From JADLEX01 sp964586775 (lineage in GTDB: Bacteria > Lernaellota > Lernaellaia > JACKCT01), in NCBI GenBank assembly GCA_964586775.1, contig CAZPJD010000111.1, forward strand, positions 1 to 29,165: a stretch of 29,165 bases of DNA, in the 5' to 3' direction. Of this stretch, positions 1 through 7,443 are shown one piece after another. Under the pieces are notes generated by a model. It was not told where the DNA came from and searched no databases. It worked only from the letters and a program-made list of their open reading frames with translations. Position 1 is the stretch's first letter; each line of letters opens with the position of its first letter. A program made the position numbers and the translations under genes.

Positions 1-315
1 GTAGTCCGCCGCGCCGAGCTTCATCGCCTCGACCGCGTTCGAGATCGTCCCAAACCCGGTGATGACGACGACCGGCATGGTCGGGCGGATGCGCTGCGCC
101 TCGCGAAGCACCTCCATGCCGTCGATGCGCGGCATGTTCACGTCGGTCACGAGAAGCCGAAAGGCATCGGACGAATGCAAGCGCGCCAGCGCCTCCTGCC
201 CGTCCGTCGCGAGCGTCACATCGAACCCCATGCGCGCGAGGGTCAGTTCCAGCGCCTCGCGCATGTTGGGCTCGTCGTCGGCGACCAAAATCGGTCCGCG
301 AAACTCGAGACTCAC
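1..315 (-). CDS. Response regulator receiver domain, probably NtrC-type (partial)
   Basis: Only the N-terminal 105 residues are present; the gene runs off the left edge. They form a CheY-like receiver domain: acidic pair at residues 13-14, phospho-acceptor Asp58 in VTDVNMPRIDGME, Thr87 in the VITGFGT strand, and an AVEAMKLGAADY helix that is typical of receivers fused to sigma-54 AAA+ domains. The residue motif closely parallels the complete activator at 3906-5315, so an NtrC-type protein is likely, but the output domain is not visible. The start is a GTG three bases after the stop of the upstream PAS histidine kinase, so the two are surely co-transcribed and form a cognate pair. The role inferred is cytoplasmic phosphorelay output. 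Confidence 0.85.
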   Translation of the reverse strand, partial: MSLEFRGPILVADDEPNMREALELTLARMGFDVTLATDGQEALARLHSSDAFRLLVTDVNMPRIDGMEVLREAQRIRPTMPVVVITGFGTISNAVEAMKLGAADY

Positions 316-318
316 CGT

Positions 319-1608
319 TTACGCCCCCGTCATATCCGGCGCCGTCCGCGCCGCCGGCAGGCCGACCGTGAAACACGAGCCCTTCCCCGGCTCCGACTCC
401 ACGTCGATCGTCCCGCGGTGCGCCTGGATGATGTTGTGCGCGAGCGCAAGCCCGAGGCCGGTTCCGCGCTCCTTGGTCGTAAAGAAAGGATGAAATACCC
501 GCGCGCTGACCTCGGGTGTCATCCCGCATCCGGTGTCGGAAATCCGCACGAGCACCGTCGGGGTCTCGACTCCGCCCGCATCGCGGCGGGTTTCGTCGGC
601 CACCTCGACGCGGAGCACCCCGCCGCCGGGCATGGCCTGCGCCGCGTTGAGGAACAGGTTCATGAAGACCTGCTTGAGCAGCTCGGGATCGCCGAGCACG
701 TCGCACCCGTTTCGGTATTCGCGTTCGAGGGTCACGTGCTGCGTGTCGAGCAGGTGCGTATTGTAGGACAGGCAATCCTCCACCACCGCATGGATCCCAA
801 CGGGACGGAACTCGGGCTGCGTGTTGCGGGCGAAGGACAGCAGATTGTTGATGGTGTGGTTCATGCTGCGGATGCCGTTGCGCACGCGCTCGACCATTTG
901 CCGCTGCTCGGGCTGATCCGAAAGGTCCCGGGACAGCAGCGACGCGATCAGCTCGATCGATCCCATGGGGTTTCGCACCTCGTGGACGATCTTGACCGCC
1001 ATTTCGCCCATGGCCGCCAGTCGATCCGTGCGCTGAGCCTTTTCGCGGTCGCGGGTTTCGCGCGTGACGTCGTCGATCACGAGCACGCGCCCCGGCTGCG
1101 CCTCGCCCGCCTTGGTCATGGGGTGCGCCGCGACGCGGAGCGTTCGCGCCGCGCCGTCCCGCGGGCGATACTCCATCTCCCGCTCGCGAAAGTCGCTGCG
1201 ATCCGCAAGGACGTTTTCCCAGTCGCGCCGCGTGAAATGCGCACCGGCGATCACCTCGACGAATCGGGTGCCGACGAGTTCTTCGCGCGATTGGCCAACC
1301 AGTTCCGCCGCCGCCGCATTCACGGTGTCGATCGTCCCGGCACCGTCCAGCACCAACACGCCGCTGCGAAGGCTTCCGAGGATGTTCGACAGGTGCATCG
1401 ACAGGCGTTCTTTTTCGTCGAGATTGCGGGCGAGTTCGAGGTTTTTTTCCTCGAGCTGCACGTTGAGTTCGTCGATCTTCGCGCGCAGTTCGTCATAGGC
1501 GCGAGTGACCGTCTCGCCCGCGCCCATGAAGCGCTCGAATGCCTCCTGCAACAGGCGCAGTTCGGCGATCTGCTGTTCGGTCGCGGAGGGTTCGAGGGCG
1601 GGTTCCAT
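319..1608 (-). CDS. PAS-domain sensor histidine kinase (NtrB/ZraS-like, soluble)
   Basis: Autophosphorylating kinase, presumably for the regulator that starts three bases downstream. With the ATG at 1608 the protein has 429 residues: a predicted coiled coil (about 10-75), a PAS domain (about 75-185), a HisKA dimerisation helix with the phospho-acceptor His209 in HEVRNPMGSIE, and a HATPase domain with N-box NLFLNAAQAM (317-326), G1 box SDTGCGM and G2 box GTGLGLA (382-388). No transmembrane segment is visible, so sensing is probably cytoplasmic or through a partner. The frame stays open well into the upstream TPR gene. I chose the ATG just after that gene's stop (1613), but a GTG at 1620 overlapping it is equally possible because neither has a strong ribosome-binding site. 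Confidence 0.9.
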   Translation of the reverse strand: MEPALEPSATEQQIAELRLLQEAFERFMGAGETVTRAYDELRAKIDELNVQLEEKNLELARNLDEKERLSMHLSNILGSLRSGVLVLDGAGTIDTVNAAAAELVGQSREELVGTRFVEVIAGAHFTRRDWENVLADRSDFREREMEYRPRDGAARTLRVAAHPMTKAGEAQPGRVLVIDDVTRETRDREKAQRTDRLAAMGEMAVKIVHEVRNPMGSIELIASLLSRDLSDQPEQRQMVERVRNGIRSMNHTINNLLSFARNTQPEFRPVGIHAVVEDCLSYNTHLLDTQHVTLEREYRNGCDVLGDPELLKQVFMNLFLNAAQAMPGGGVLRVEVADETRRDAGGVETPTVLVRISDTGCGMTPEVSARVFHPFFTTKERGTGLGLALAHNIIQAHRGTIDVESEPGKGSCFTVGLPAARTAPDMTGA

Positions 1609-1612
1609 CAAT

Positions 1613-3715
1613 TCACGCACCCCGGATGCGCAGTCGTTCGGAATTGGCGTTTCGCCAATCATCCACCCGTTTGAGCAATTCGAGCAAGCCCTTCCACCAG
1701 GAATCGAGCTTCGCGGGCGGCGTTTGAGCCGCGCCGGACTGCGTGAGGAAGTACACCGCCAAGCCTGCTCGTCCATCGTCGGGAAACGCGCTCAGCGCCG
1801 CCTCGAGCACCGGTTTGGCCCGGTCCTTCTGACCCGCCTGGTAGAACGCGCGCCCGAGCCCGTAAAGCGCATCGGCCAGCAGCGTGCGCTCCCGCTCGGT
1901 CGATGCGGGAAGCAGCAGATCGATCGACTGCCGAAAACCCTCGGCCGACGCGACCGTCTCGCCCGTTTCGAGCCGCGATAGCGACCTGGTGATGAGCAGC
2001 TCCGCGCGATCGACGGCGGCCTGCGGCATTTCGAGACCCTTCTCGGCGGATTCGACGGCCGCGACAAACCGGCTCTCGCGAAAGTGTAGTCGCGTGCGTT
2101 CCAGCGCCGCCTGTCGGCCGATCGGCCCCGAGTCCGTGGCCATGAGGTCGGCGAGCAGCGCTTCGGCCTCGTCCGACCGCCCGCGATCCATCTGGGCCTG
2201 CGCGCGCGCGAGCTTTGCATGCGCGGGGAACAGCTTCACGGCGGCCACCGACGAACCGATCGTCCACAGGCTGTCGTAGAGCGAGTTCTCGCGATACGCG
2301 CGCAAGATCTTCTCGAATGTCGCGGGCTTCATGCGCCGATCGAAAGCCAGGTCCACGTACTGGTAAAACGATCGGCATAGCGCCGTGTATTCTCGGGCGA
2401 CCTCGGTCCGTTCGGCGAAACGCTCGAACGCGACCGAGAACACGTCGCGCACCTGGGCCTGGCGCGTGTCGTCGATCGGCCGCGCTGCGAGTTCGTCGAG
2501 CAGGGCCATGGCTTCGACGTATCGCCCGCCCGCCGTGTACATCCGCGCGAGACCGTACATCGCGTTCTCGGCGTGACGGGGAAAAACCGTGGAAGCGATC
2601 GTGCGGCGATAGCGCGTTTCGGCCTCGTCGCTCCACGGCGCCGGTTCGCCCGCGGTCAGCAGATCGGCGATGCGTAGGTCCGCCGCGTAACCCCATTCGT
2701 CCTCGGGGAACCTTTCGGCGAGGCGACGCCAGAAACTGAAGGCATCATCCGCTCGATTCTGCGCGAAGAGAATCTCGGCGGCGCGATACATCGCCGACGG
2801 CGTGCGATCCGAGCCCGGGAATCGAACGAGAAACTCCTCGAACACCGTCAGCGCTTCGGCGGACCGACCCGCTTCGCCCAGCAATCGCGCGTAGTCGAAC
2901 AGCAACGCCTCGTCGAGGCGGGCGCGGTCGTTCGGCGTGCGAATCACCTGATCGAAATATTTCTGCGCATCGGCGCTCGCGCCCAGTTTCATCATGGCGA
3001 CGCCGAGTCCCGTGAGCGCATCGAAGCTCTCGTCGCCCGTGACCGCCTCGTCGTCCTTCACATTCAGAAAGAGCCACGCCGCCGCCTTGGGCTGATCCAT
3101 GTGCAGATAAGCGTGGCCGAGCATGAGCTTCGCGGGCCGGATGAGGTCGCTCTCGGGGTAGTTCTCAATCAGGAACGCGAACACGCCGACGGTTTCGGGG
3201 TCGTAACCCTGAGCGACGTTGATCGCGCCGATTCGAAAGTACTTCAGGTCGTTGCGATCGGAGCGTGGAAACAGCGCGATGAGGTCGAGATAGATCCGCT
3301 TCGCGAAACGCACCCGCAGATCGAGGTTCGCGCCCGCACCGTTGAAAAAGAAGCCCTCGGCCTCCAGCAGGCGCGGCAACTCGTCGTCGCGCCACTCGGG
3401 ATGCACGACGAAAACGCCGGTCACAATTTCCTGAAGCCGAATCCATTCGCCCTTTCGGTGGGCGTCGAGCGCGGCATCGAGGGCGTCGCCGAACTTCGTC
3501 CGTTCCTCATCGCTGATGTCGAGCCGATAAGGAACGCGAAAGAGCGGCGATTCGACTTTCGCTGCATCGGATGCGTATTCGGCCTGTGACGGCTCGGAAT
3601 CGGCTGCGGTCGGAAAGGCGTCCTCGGGTGGATTCGCCAAAGCGCCGGTAGCGGCCAATAAAGCCACCGTCATGACCAGCAGACGCACGAGGGTGTTTAC
3701 GGGAACGCGGCCCAT
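1613..3715 (-). CDS. Secreted/periplasmic tetratricopeptide repeat protein
   Basis: About 700 residues beginning with a signal peptide (Arg11, hydrophobic LLVMTVALLAATGALA, likely cleavage after ALA near residue 27). Most of the rest is helical repeats of the TPR type, for example the segments containing YARLLGEAGRSAEALTVFEE, YRAAEILFAQNRADDAFSFW and ADALYGLGRAFYQAGQKDRA. TPR arrays bind partner proteins; here the likely place is the periplasm or outer membrane, perhaps in an envelope or secretion complex, but no catalytic domain is seen and no specific function is assigned. It is followed directly by the kinase gene. A sigma-54 promoter lies only 15 bases upstream of this ATG, so the transcript would be almost leaderless. 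GTG at 3688 is an alternative start that keeps a signal peptide. No clear ribosome-binding site precedes either. Confidence 0.8.
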   Translation of the reverse strand: MGRVPVNTLVRLLVMTVALLAATGALANPPEDAFPTAADSEPSQAEYASDAAKVESPLFRVPYRLDISDEERTKFGDALDAALDAHRKGEWIRLQEIVTGVFVVHPEWRDDELPRLLEAEGFFFNGAGANLDLRVRFAKRIYLDLIALFPRSDRNDLKYFRIGAINVAQGYDPETVGVFAFLIENYPESDLIRPAKLMLGHAYLHMDQPKAAAWLFLNVKDDEAVTGDESFDALTGLGVAMMKLGASADAQKYFDQVIRTPNDRARLDEALLFDYARLLGEAGRSAEALTVFEEFLVRFPGSDRTPSAMYRAAEILFAQNRADDAFSFWRRLAERFPEDEWGYAADLRIADLLTAGEPAPWSDEAETRYRRTIASTVFPRHAENAMYGLARMYTAGGRYVEAMALLDELAARPIDDTRQAQVRDVFSVAFERFAERTEVAREYTALCRSFYQYVDLAFDRRMKPATFEKILRAYRENSLYDSLWTIGSSVAAVKLFPAHAKLARAQAQMDRGRSDEAEALLADLMATDSGPIGRQAALERTRLHFRESRFVAAVESAEKGLEMPQAAVDRAELLITRSLSRLETGETVASAEGFRQSIDLLLPASTERERTLLADALYGLGRAFYQAGQKDRAKPVLEAALSAFPDDGRAGLAVYFLTQSGAAQTPPAKLDSWWKGLLELLKRVDDWRNANSERLRIRGA

Positions 3716-3729
3716 TGGTCCAAAGAAAC

Positions 3730-3745
3730 AGCAAGGACAATGCCA
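3730..3745 (-). promoter_or_regulatory. Sigma-54 (-24/-12) promoter of the TPR-kinase-regulator operon
   Basis: Read on the minus strand the site is TGGCAT-TGTCC-TTGCT. Against the consensus TGGCAC-N5-TTGCW it matches 10 of 11 core bases, with GG at -25/-24 and GC at -13/-12 exactly 12 bases apart. The predicted transcription start is near 3719. The gene immediately upstream encodes a sigma-54 activator, which strongly supports function. Binding by RpoN is inferred. Confidence 0.75.
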
Positions 3746-3845
3746 AGAACAAGCCCGGATGCGTTCCGGCGATGGCTTTTTATTTTTGAATACTTCTAAA
3801 TATTTGCGTTTTTGCACGGAAACTCGCGGACCTGGGATCAGCGTT

Positions 3846-3859
3846 GCCAATTTTTTGGC
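3846..3859. repeat. Inverted repeat GCCAA-N4-TTGGC upstream of the sigma-54 promoter
   Basis: A perfect 5-base-arm dyad lies about 100 bases upstream of the -24 element and 47 bases after the activator stop codon. The position suits an enhancer for a sigma-54 activator. A related GCCAATTCGCC sequence lies at about 3880-3890. It could instead be a weak hairpin ending the activator transcript, although no T-run follows it on the minus strand. Between it and the promoter is a notably AT-rich tract (about 3776-3815), a common place for IHF-type bending. Confidence 0.35.
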
Positions 3860-3905
3860 TGTTCGGACTTTGGAGCGACGCCAATTCGCCGACAAAACGG
3901 CCCGC

Positions 3906-5315
3906 TCAGTGCGCGGTATCACCCGCATATTTCTGCGAGATCGTGGCTTCCAGACCCTTTTTCTTGATCTTTTCCACGAGCGTCGTTCGCTTGATCCGCA
4001 GGAGCTGGGCGGCTTGGTTTTTATTGCCGCGCGTGCGTTCGAGGGCCGACATGATGATGCGGTTCTCGAAGTCGTCCACGACGTTGTTGAAGTCGATGCC
4101 GTCGTCGGGAATCAGCACCGCATCCGGCAGACGCACCCCGGTGCGTTTGCGGATCTTGTCGGGCAGGTCGTTCAAGCGGATTTGGCCGTTATCGGAGAGA
4201 ATGACGAGGCGCTCGATGAGGTTTTCCAGTTCGCGCACGTTTCCCGGCCAGTCGTAGTCGAGAAATGCCTGCATGACGTCGTCGCTCAGCGGAGCGACAT
4301 CCCGCCCCTTCTCCTCGCGGAAGTGCTGCAGGAAGTGCGTGACGAGGAGCGGAATGTCGCTGCGTCGTTCGCGCAGAGGCGGGATTTTGATGGGGATGAC
4401 GTTGAGCCGATAGAACAGGTCCGCGCGGAATGACCGGTCTTCCACCGCTTTGTCGAGGTCTTTGTTGGTCGCCGCGATGACGCGCACATCGACCTTGCGC
4501 GGCTTGTTCGAGCCGATCGGCTCGATCTCGTGTTCCTGCAGAACGCGCAGCACCTTGACCTGCAGCGCCGGGCTCATTTCGCCGACTTCATCCAGAAAGA
4601 TCGATCCGCCGTCCCCGGCCTCGAAACGCCCGACTCGGTTCGCCGTCGCGCCGGTAAACGAACCCTTCACGTAACCGAAAAGTTCGCTTTCGAGCAGCGT
4701 CTCGGGGATCGCCCCGCAGTTGACGGGAACGAGGTACTTGTTGCGTCGATCGCTGTTGTAGTGGATCGCGCGGGCGACGAGTTCCTTGCCGGTGCCCGAC
4801 TCGCCGATGACGAGCACGGTGGAGTCCGACGCCGCGACGCGCTCGATCCGCCGAAACAGCTCCTGCATCAGCGCATGATCGCCGACGATGTTCTCGAAGC
4901 GGTATTTTTTTTTGAGCTGCTGCTTGAGCGTCAGATTTTCGGTCTGAAGCCGCTGATATTCCAGCGCGCGGCGGACGATCATCCGCATTTCGTCGATCTG
5001 GAAGGGCTTACTGATATAATCGTGCGCGCCGAGTTTCATCGCCTCGACGGCGGAGGCCACACTCGCGAAACCCGTGACGACGATCGACGCCGTCGCCGGC
5101 GACGCGCTCTTCATCTCCTTGAGCAGCGTGATGCCGTCCATGCGCGGCATCTGAAGATCGGTGACCATCAGGTCGAAGCTCTGTTCGCGCGCGAGCGACA
5201 GCGCCGTGTGACCGTCGGACACGCCCGCGACGTTGTAACCCTCCATCTCGAAGAGCCGCGTCAGGAGCTGGACGGTCTCGCGATCGTCGTCGACGATGAG
5301 GATCGAGCCCGACAT
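3906..5315 (-). CDS. Sigma-54-dependent NtrC-family response regulator
   Basis: Complete 469-residue enhancer-binding protein. It has a receiver domain (1-115) with Asp9/Asp10, phospho-acceptor Asp53 (VTDLQMPRMDG) and Lys103 (SKPF), then a linker helix. The AAA+ sigma-54 interaction domain (about 140-375) has Walker A GESGTGKE (171-178), the sigma-54 contact loop as GSFTGA (218-223) instead of GAFTGA, Walker B SIFLDEVGEM and an arginine-finger region FRADLFYRLNVI. A C-terminal Fis-type helix-turn-helix contains ERTRGNKNQAAQLLRIKR. It should use ATP hydrolysis to open sigma-54 promoters after phosphorylation. The ATG lies two bases after the stop of the PilZ gene, indicating one transcript. 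The nearest matching target is the promoter at 3730-3745. Its cognate kinase is not adjacent upstream; the PAS kinase at 319-1608 is a possible partner. Confidence 0.95.
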   Translation of the reverse strand: MSGSILIVDDDRETVQLLTRLFEMEGYNVAGVSDGHTALSLAREQSFDLMVTDLQMPRMDGITLLKEMKSASPATASIVVTGFASVASAVEAMKLGAHDYISKPFQIDEMRMIVRRALEYQRLQTENLTLKQQLKKKYRFENIVGDHALMQELFRRIERVAASDSTVLVIGESGTGKELVARAIHYNSDRRNKYLVPVNCGAIPETLLESELFGYVKGSFTGATANRVGRFEAGDGGSIFLDEVGEMSPALQVKVLRVLQEHEIEPIGSNKPRKVDVRVIAATNKDLDKAVEDRSFRADLFYRLNVIPIKIPPLRERRSDIPLLVTHFLQHFREEKGRDVAPLSDDVMQAFLDYDWPGNVRELENLIERLVILSDNGQIRLNDLPDKIRKRTGVRLPDAVLIPDDGIDFNNVVDDFENRIIMSALERTRGNKNQAAQLLRIKRTTLVEKIKKKGLEATISQKYAGDTAH

Positions 5316-5317
5316 CC

Positions 5318-5929
5318 TTACTCACCAGCGCCTTTGCCGTCCGCCCACTGGTTCGCGCGGATCATCGACCGCTGCACATCCACGACGTGCTGGATAATGC
5401 GCTCGCGATCGTCGTTGGCCAGGTCCGTGTAGTGTACGGCCACCAGATAGCGCTCCAACCCGTACCCCGCCTTCGCGTCTTCGATGCGCACGACCTCGCC
5501 GATCATGTGGATGGGTGTCGTCACGAGGTAGCCCAGATACATCGACATGAGCAGACGCTGGCCGACGTCGAAGGTCTCTTCGCACGAAAACAGCATCCCG
5601 GAGCCCGAAATGTTGCAGTGAACCTCGCGCCGCCCCGCCCGCGCGCCAATGGCCGACGCCGGGCGCTCGAGCAGTTCGATCATCAGATCGACCTTGCGTT
5701 CGAGGGCTTTGATCGCCTCGATCACCGCGGTGGTCGGTTGGTCGAGTGTCCCGTCGGCCGCGAACGCCACGCCGCGCTTGGTCGCCGACGCCCTCGCCTC
5801 GCGGGCGCGCAAAAAGACCAGTTCATCTTTCGCCCGCTGGTAGTTCTCCGGTTCGATCGGGCGATACTCCAGACGAACGATGTCCTTGACCCGTACGTAG
5901 TCACGTGCGTCGTGTGGCGGAATCGTCAC
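5318..5929 (-). CDS. PilZ-domain c-di-GMP-binding protein
   Basis: 203 residues from a GTG start preceded by GGAG six bases upstream; the open frame continues further upstream but without a comparable site and into the tyrS promoter region. The N-terminus (residues 11-25, YVRVKDIVRLEYRPI) looks like a divergent PilZ-N/YcgR-N strand, followed by a helical linker (about 30-92). The C-terminal PilZ domain (about 96-180) carries both diagnostic motifs: an RxxxR (RAGRR, 97-101) and NxSxxG (NISGSG, 106-111). Both are the c-di-GMP-contacting elements in characterised PilZ proteins. No membrane segment or signal peptide is visible. It is cotranscribed with the sigma-54 activator two bases downstream, which suggests that c-di-GMP level feeds into that regulator; this coupling is inference. 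Confidence 0.88.
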   Translation of the reverse strand: MTIPPHDARDYVRVKDIVRLEYRPIEPENYQRAKDELVFLRAREARASATKRGVAFAADGTLDQPTTAVIEAIKALERKVDLMIELLERPASAIGARAGRREVHCNISGSGMLFSCEETFDVGQRLLMSMYLGYLVTTPIHMIGEVVRIEDAKAGYGLERYLVAVHYTDLANDDRERIIQHVVDVQRSMIRANQWADGKGAGE

Positions 5930-6072
5930 CGGCAACTCCGAGGTTGGAGGATGCCTCCTCTTCGCACGGATTGATTTCAGTGTCAACGATTTGACGGGCA
6001 ATTCTCCGGGTTTTTCACCAATTTTTTGACAGGATCGCCGTTTGGAGCACAAAAGGGCGATGCCACGCGCGC

Positions 6073-6101
6073 TTGACACCCCGCGGGCCATTTCCTACGT
6101 T
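6073..6101 (+). promoter_or_regulatory. Predicted sigma-70 promoter of tyrS
   Basis: A perfect TTGACA (6073-6078) is followed after 17 bases by TACGTT (6096-6101), which fits the -10 consensus at only three of six positions. The predicted start near 6108 would leave a leader of about 57 bases before the tyrS ATG. A second TTGACA at 6026-6031 has no good -10. The interval 5930-6164 is the only divergent region here and must also hold the promoter of the PilZ-activator operon, which I could not place. Confidence 0.55.
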
Positions 6102-6164
6102 GAACACCTGCTCGAAATCCGCCGAAATTCCGGCGCGTTTTTTTCGATGCCATCGGAGTTTCCC

Positions 6165-7433
6165 ATGACCGGCTCGGTGCTGGCCGATCTGAAAGCGCGC
6201 GGCGTGGTCGCCGATCAGACGCATCCCGACCTGGATGCGGTGCTCGCCAGGCGGTCCATGACGCTTTACGCCGGGTTCGACCCCACCGCCGATTCGCTGC
6301 ACGTGGGCAACCTCTCGATCATCATGCTCTTGCGCCGTTTTCAGGCGTTCGGGCATAAGCCGCTGGCCCTCGTCGGCGGCGGTACGGGGATGATCGGCGA
6401 CCCCTCGGGCAAGGAGCACGAACGCCAGCTTCAGACCCGCGCCGAAGTCGAACGCAAGTCCCAAGGGTTACGCGGGGTACTCGGTCGGTTTCTGCGTTTC
6501 GGGACCGGGCCCTCGGACGCGGCCCTGCTCGACAACTACGACTGGCTCGGATCGCTGAACCTGATCGAGTTCCTGCGCGACATCGGCAAGCACTTTCGCG
6601 TGCAGGACATGGTGGCCCGCGAATCGGTGAAACGCCGCCTGGAAAAGCAGGAAGGCATCAGCTTCACCGAGTTCACCTACCAGCTCCTACAGTCCTACGA
6701 CTTTTGGCACCTGTTCAAGCACCACGGTTGCGAGTTGCAGGTCGGCGGGTCCGATCAATGGGGCAACATCACCGCCGGGACCGACCTGATCCGCGAACTC
6801 GAAGGCAAACCCGCCTACGGGATCACCGGGCACCTGGTCACGCGCGCGGATGGGTCGAAATTCGGCAAGAGCGACGACGGGAAGACGGTCGTCTGGCTGA
6901 CCGCCGAAAAGACGAGCCCCTTCGACTACTACCAGTTTTGGCTGCGTTCGGATGATCGGGATGTGATGCGTTACGTCAAGATCTTCACCGACGTGGACGC
7001 CGCCGAGTGGCCCGAACTCGAACGCACGCTGCGCGACGAGCCCGGGAAGCGCGTCGCGCACCACCGACTCGCGTTCGAGGCGACGGCGCTGGCGCACGGA
7101 ATTGGAGAAGCCGAGCGTGCCCGCGAGGCGGCGAGTGCCGCCTACTCCGGGAACCGCTCCGCCGCCGCCTTCGATTCCGCCCCGACGACGAATATCACGC
7201 GCGAACGAATCGTCTCGGGCCTGACGGTCGCCGAGGCTTTTGAGCTGTGTGGGCTCGTCCCCAGTCGCGGCGAAGCCCGACGCAAGGCGCAAGCGGGAGC
7301 GCTGCGTATCAACGACCGACGGGTCGATGACGCGATGGCGAAATTCTCGATGAGCGACTTCGACGGACACGGGCGGTGCGTGCTCCAGTTCGGCAAACAA
7401 AAGCTCCACGTCCTGCGAATCGAACCCGCATAA
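6165..7433 (+). CDS. tyrS: Tyrosyl-tRNA synthetase
   Basis: Charges tRNA-Tyr with tyrosine in the cytoplasm. The ATG at 6165 is preceded by GGAG six bases upstream and gives 422 residues, the usual bacterial length. Class I signatures are present: the tyrosine pocket YAGFDPTADSLHVGN with the HIGH-equivalent HVGN (46-49), GGGTGMIGDPSG (71-82), QVGGSDQWGNITAG (192-205) and the KMSKS-equivalent KFGKS (232-236). The last 65 or so residues form an S4 RNA-binding domain (SRGEARRKAQAGALRINDRR). The stop is followed after ten bases by the start of a glycosidase-like lipoprotein gene, so tyrS seems to lead a four-gene transcript otherwise devoted to carbohydrates, an unusual association. Confidence 0.97.
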   Translation: MTGSVLADLKARGVVADQTHPDLDAVLARRSMTLYAGFDPTADSLHVGNLSIIMLLRRFQAFGHKPLALVGGGTGMIGDPSGKEHERQLQTRAEVERKSQGLRGVLGRFLRFGTGPSDAALLDNYDWLGSLNLIEFLRDIGKHFRVQDMVARESVKRRLEKQEGISFTEFTYQLLQSYDFWHLFKHHGCELQVGGSDQWGNITAGTDLIRELEGKPAYGITGHLVTRADGSKFGKSDDGKTVVWLTAEKTSPFDYYQFWLRSDDRDVMRYVKIFTDVDAAEWPELERTLRDEPGKRVAHHRLAFEATALAHGIGEAERAREAASAAYSGNRSAAAFDSAPTTNITRERIVSGLTVAEAFELCGLVPSRGEARRKAQAGALRINDRRVDDAMAKFSMSDFDGHGRCVLQFGKQKLHVLRIEPA

Positions 7434-7443
7434 GGAACGACAT

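Noticed and set aside
5946..5958. Small dyad GGAGG-ATG-CCTCC in the PilZ leader as an operator or riboswitch part
   Set aside because: Arms of only five bases and no larger conserved fold are visible; too weak to list as a feature.
5930..6091. Longer N-terminus for the PilZ protein
   Set aside because: The extra residues are basic and unconserved in style, and the GTG at 5929 has a good GGAG site; the extension would overlap the tyrS promoter region.
6042..6164. Upstream starts for tyrS
   Set aside because: They precede or overlap the predicted promoter, and the ATG at 6165 has a good ribosome-binding site and gives the usual length.
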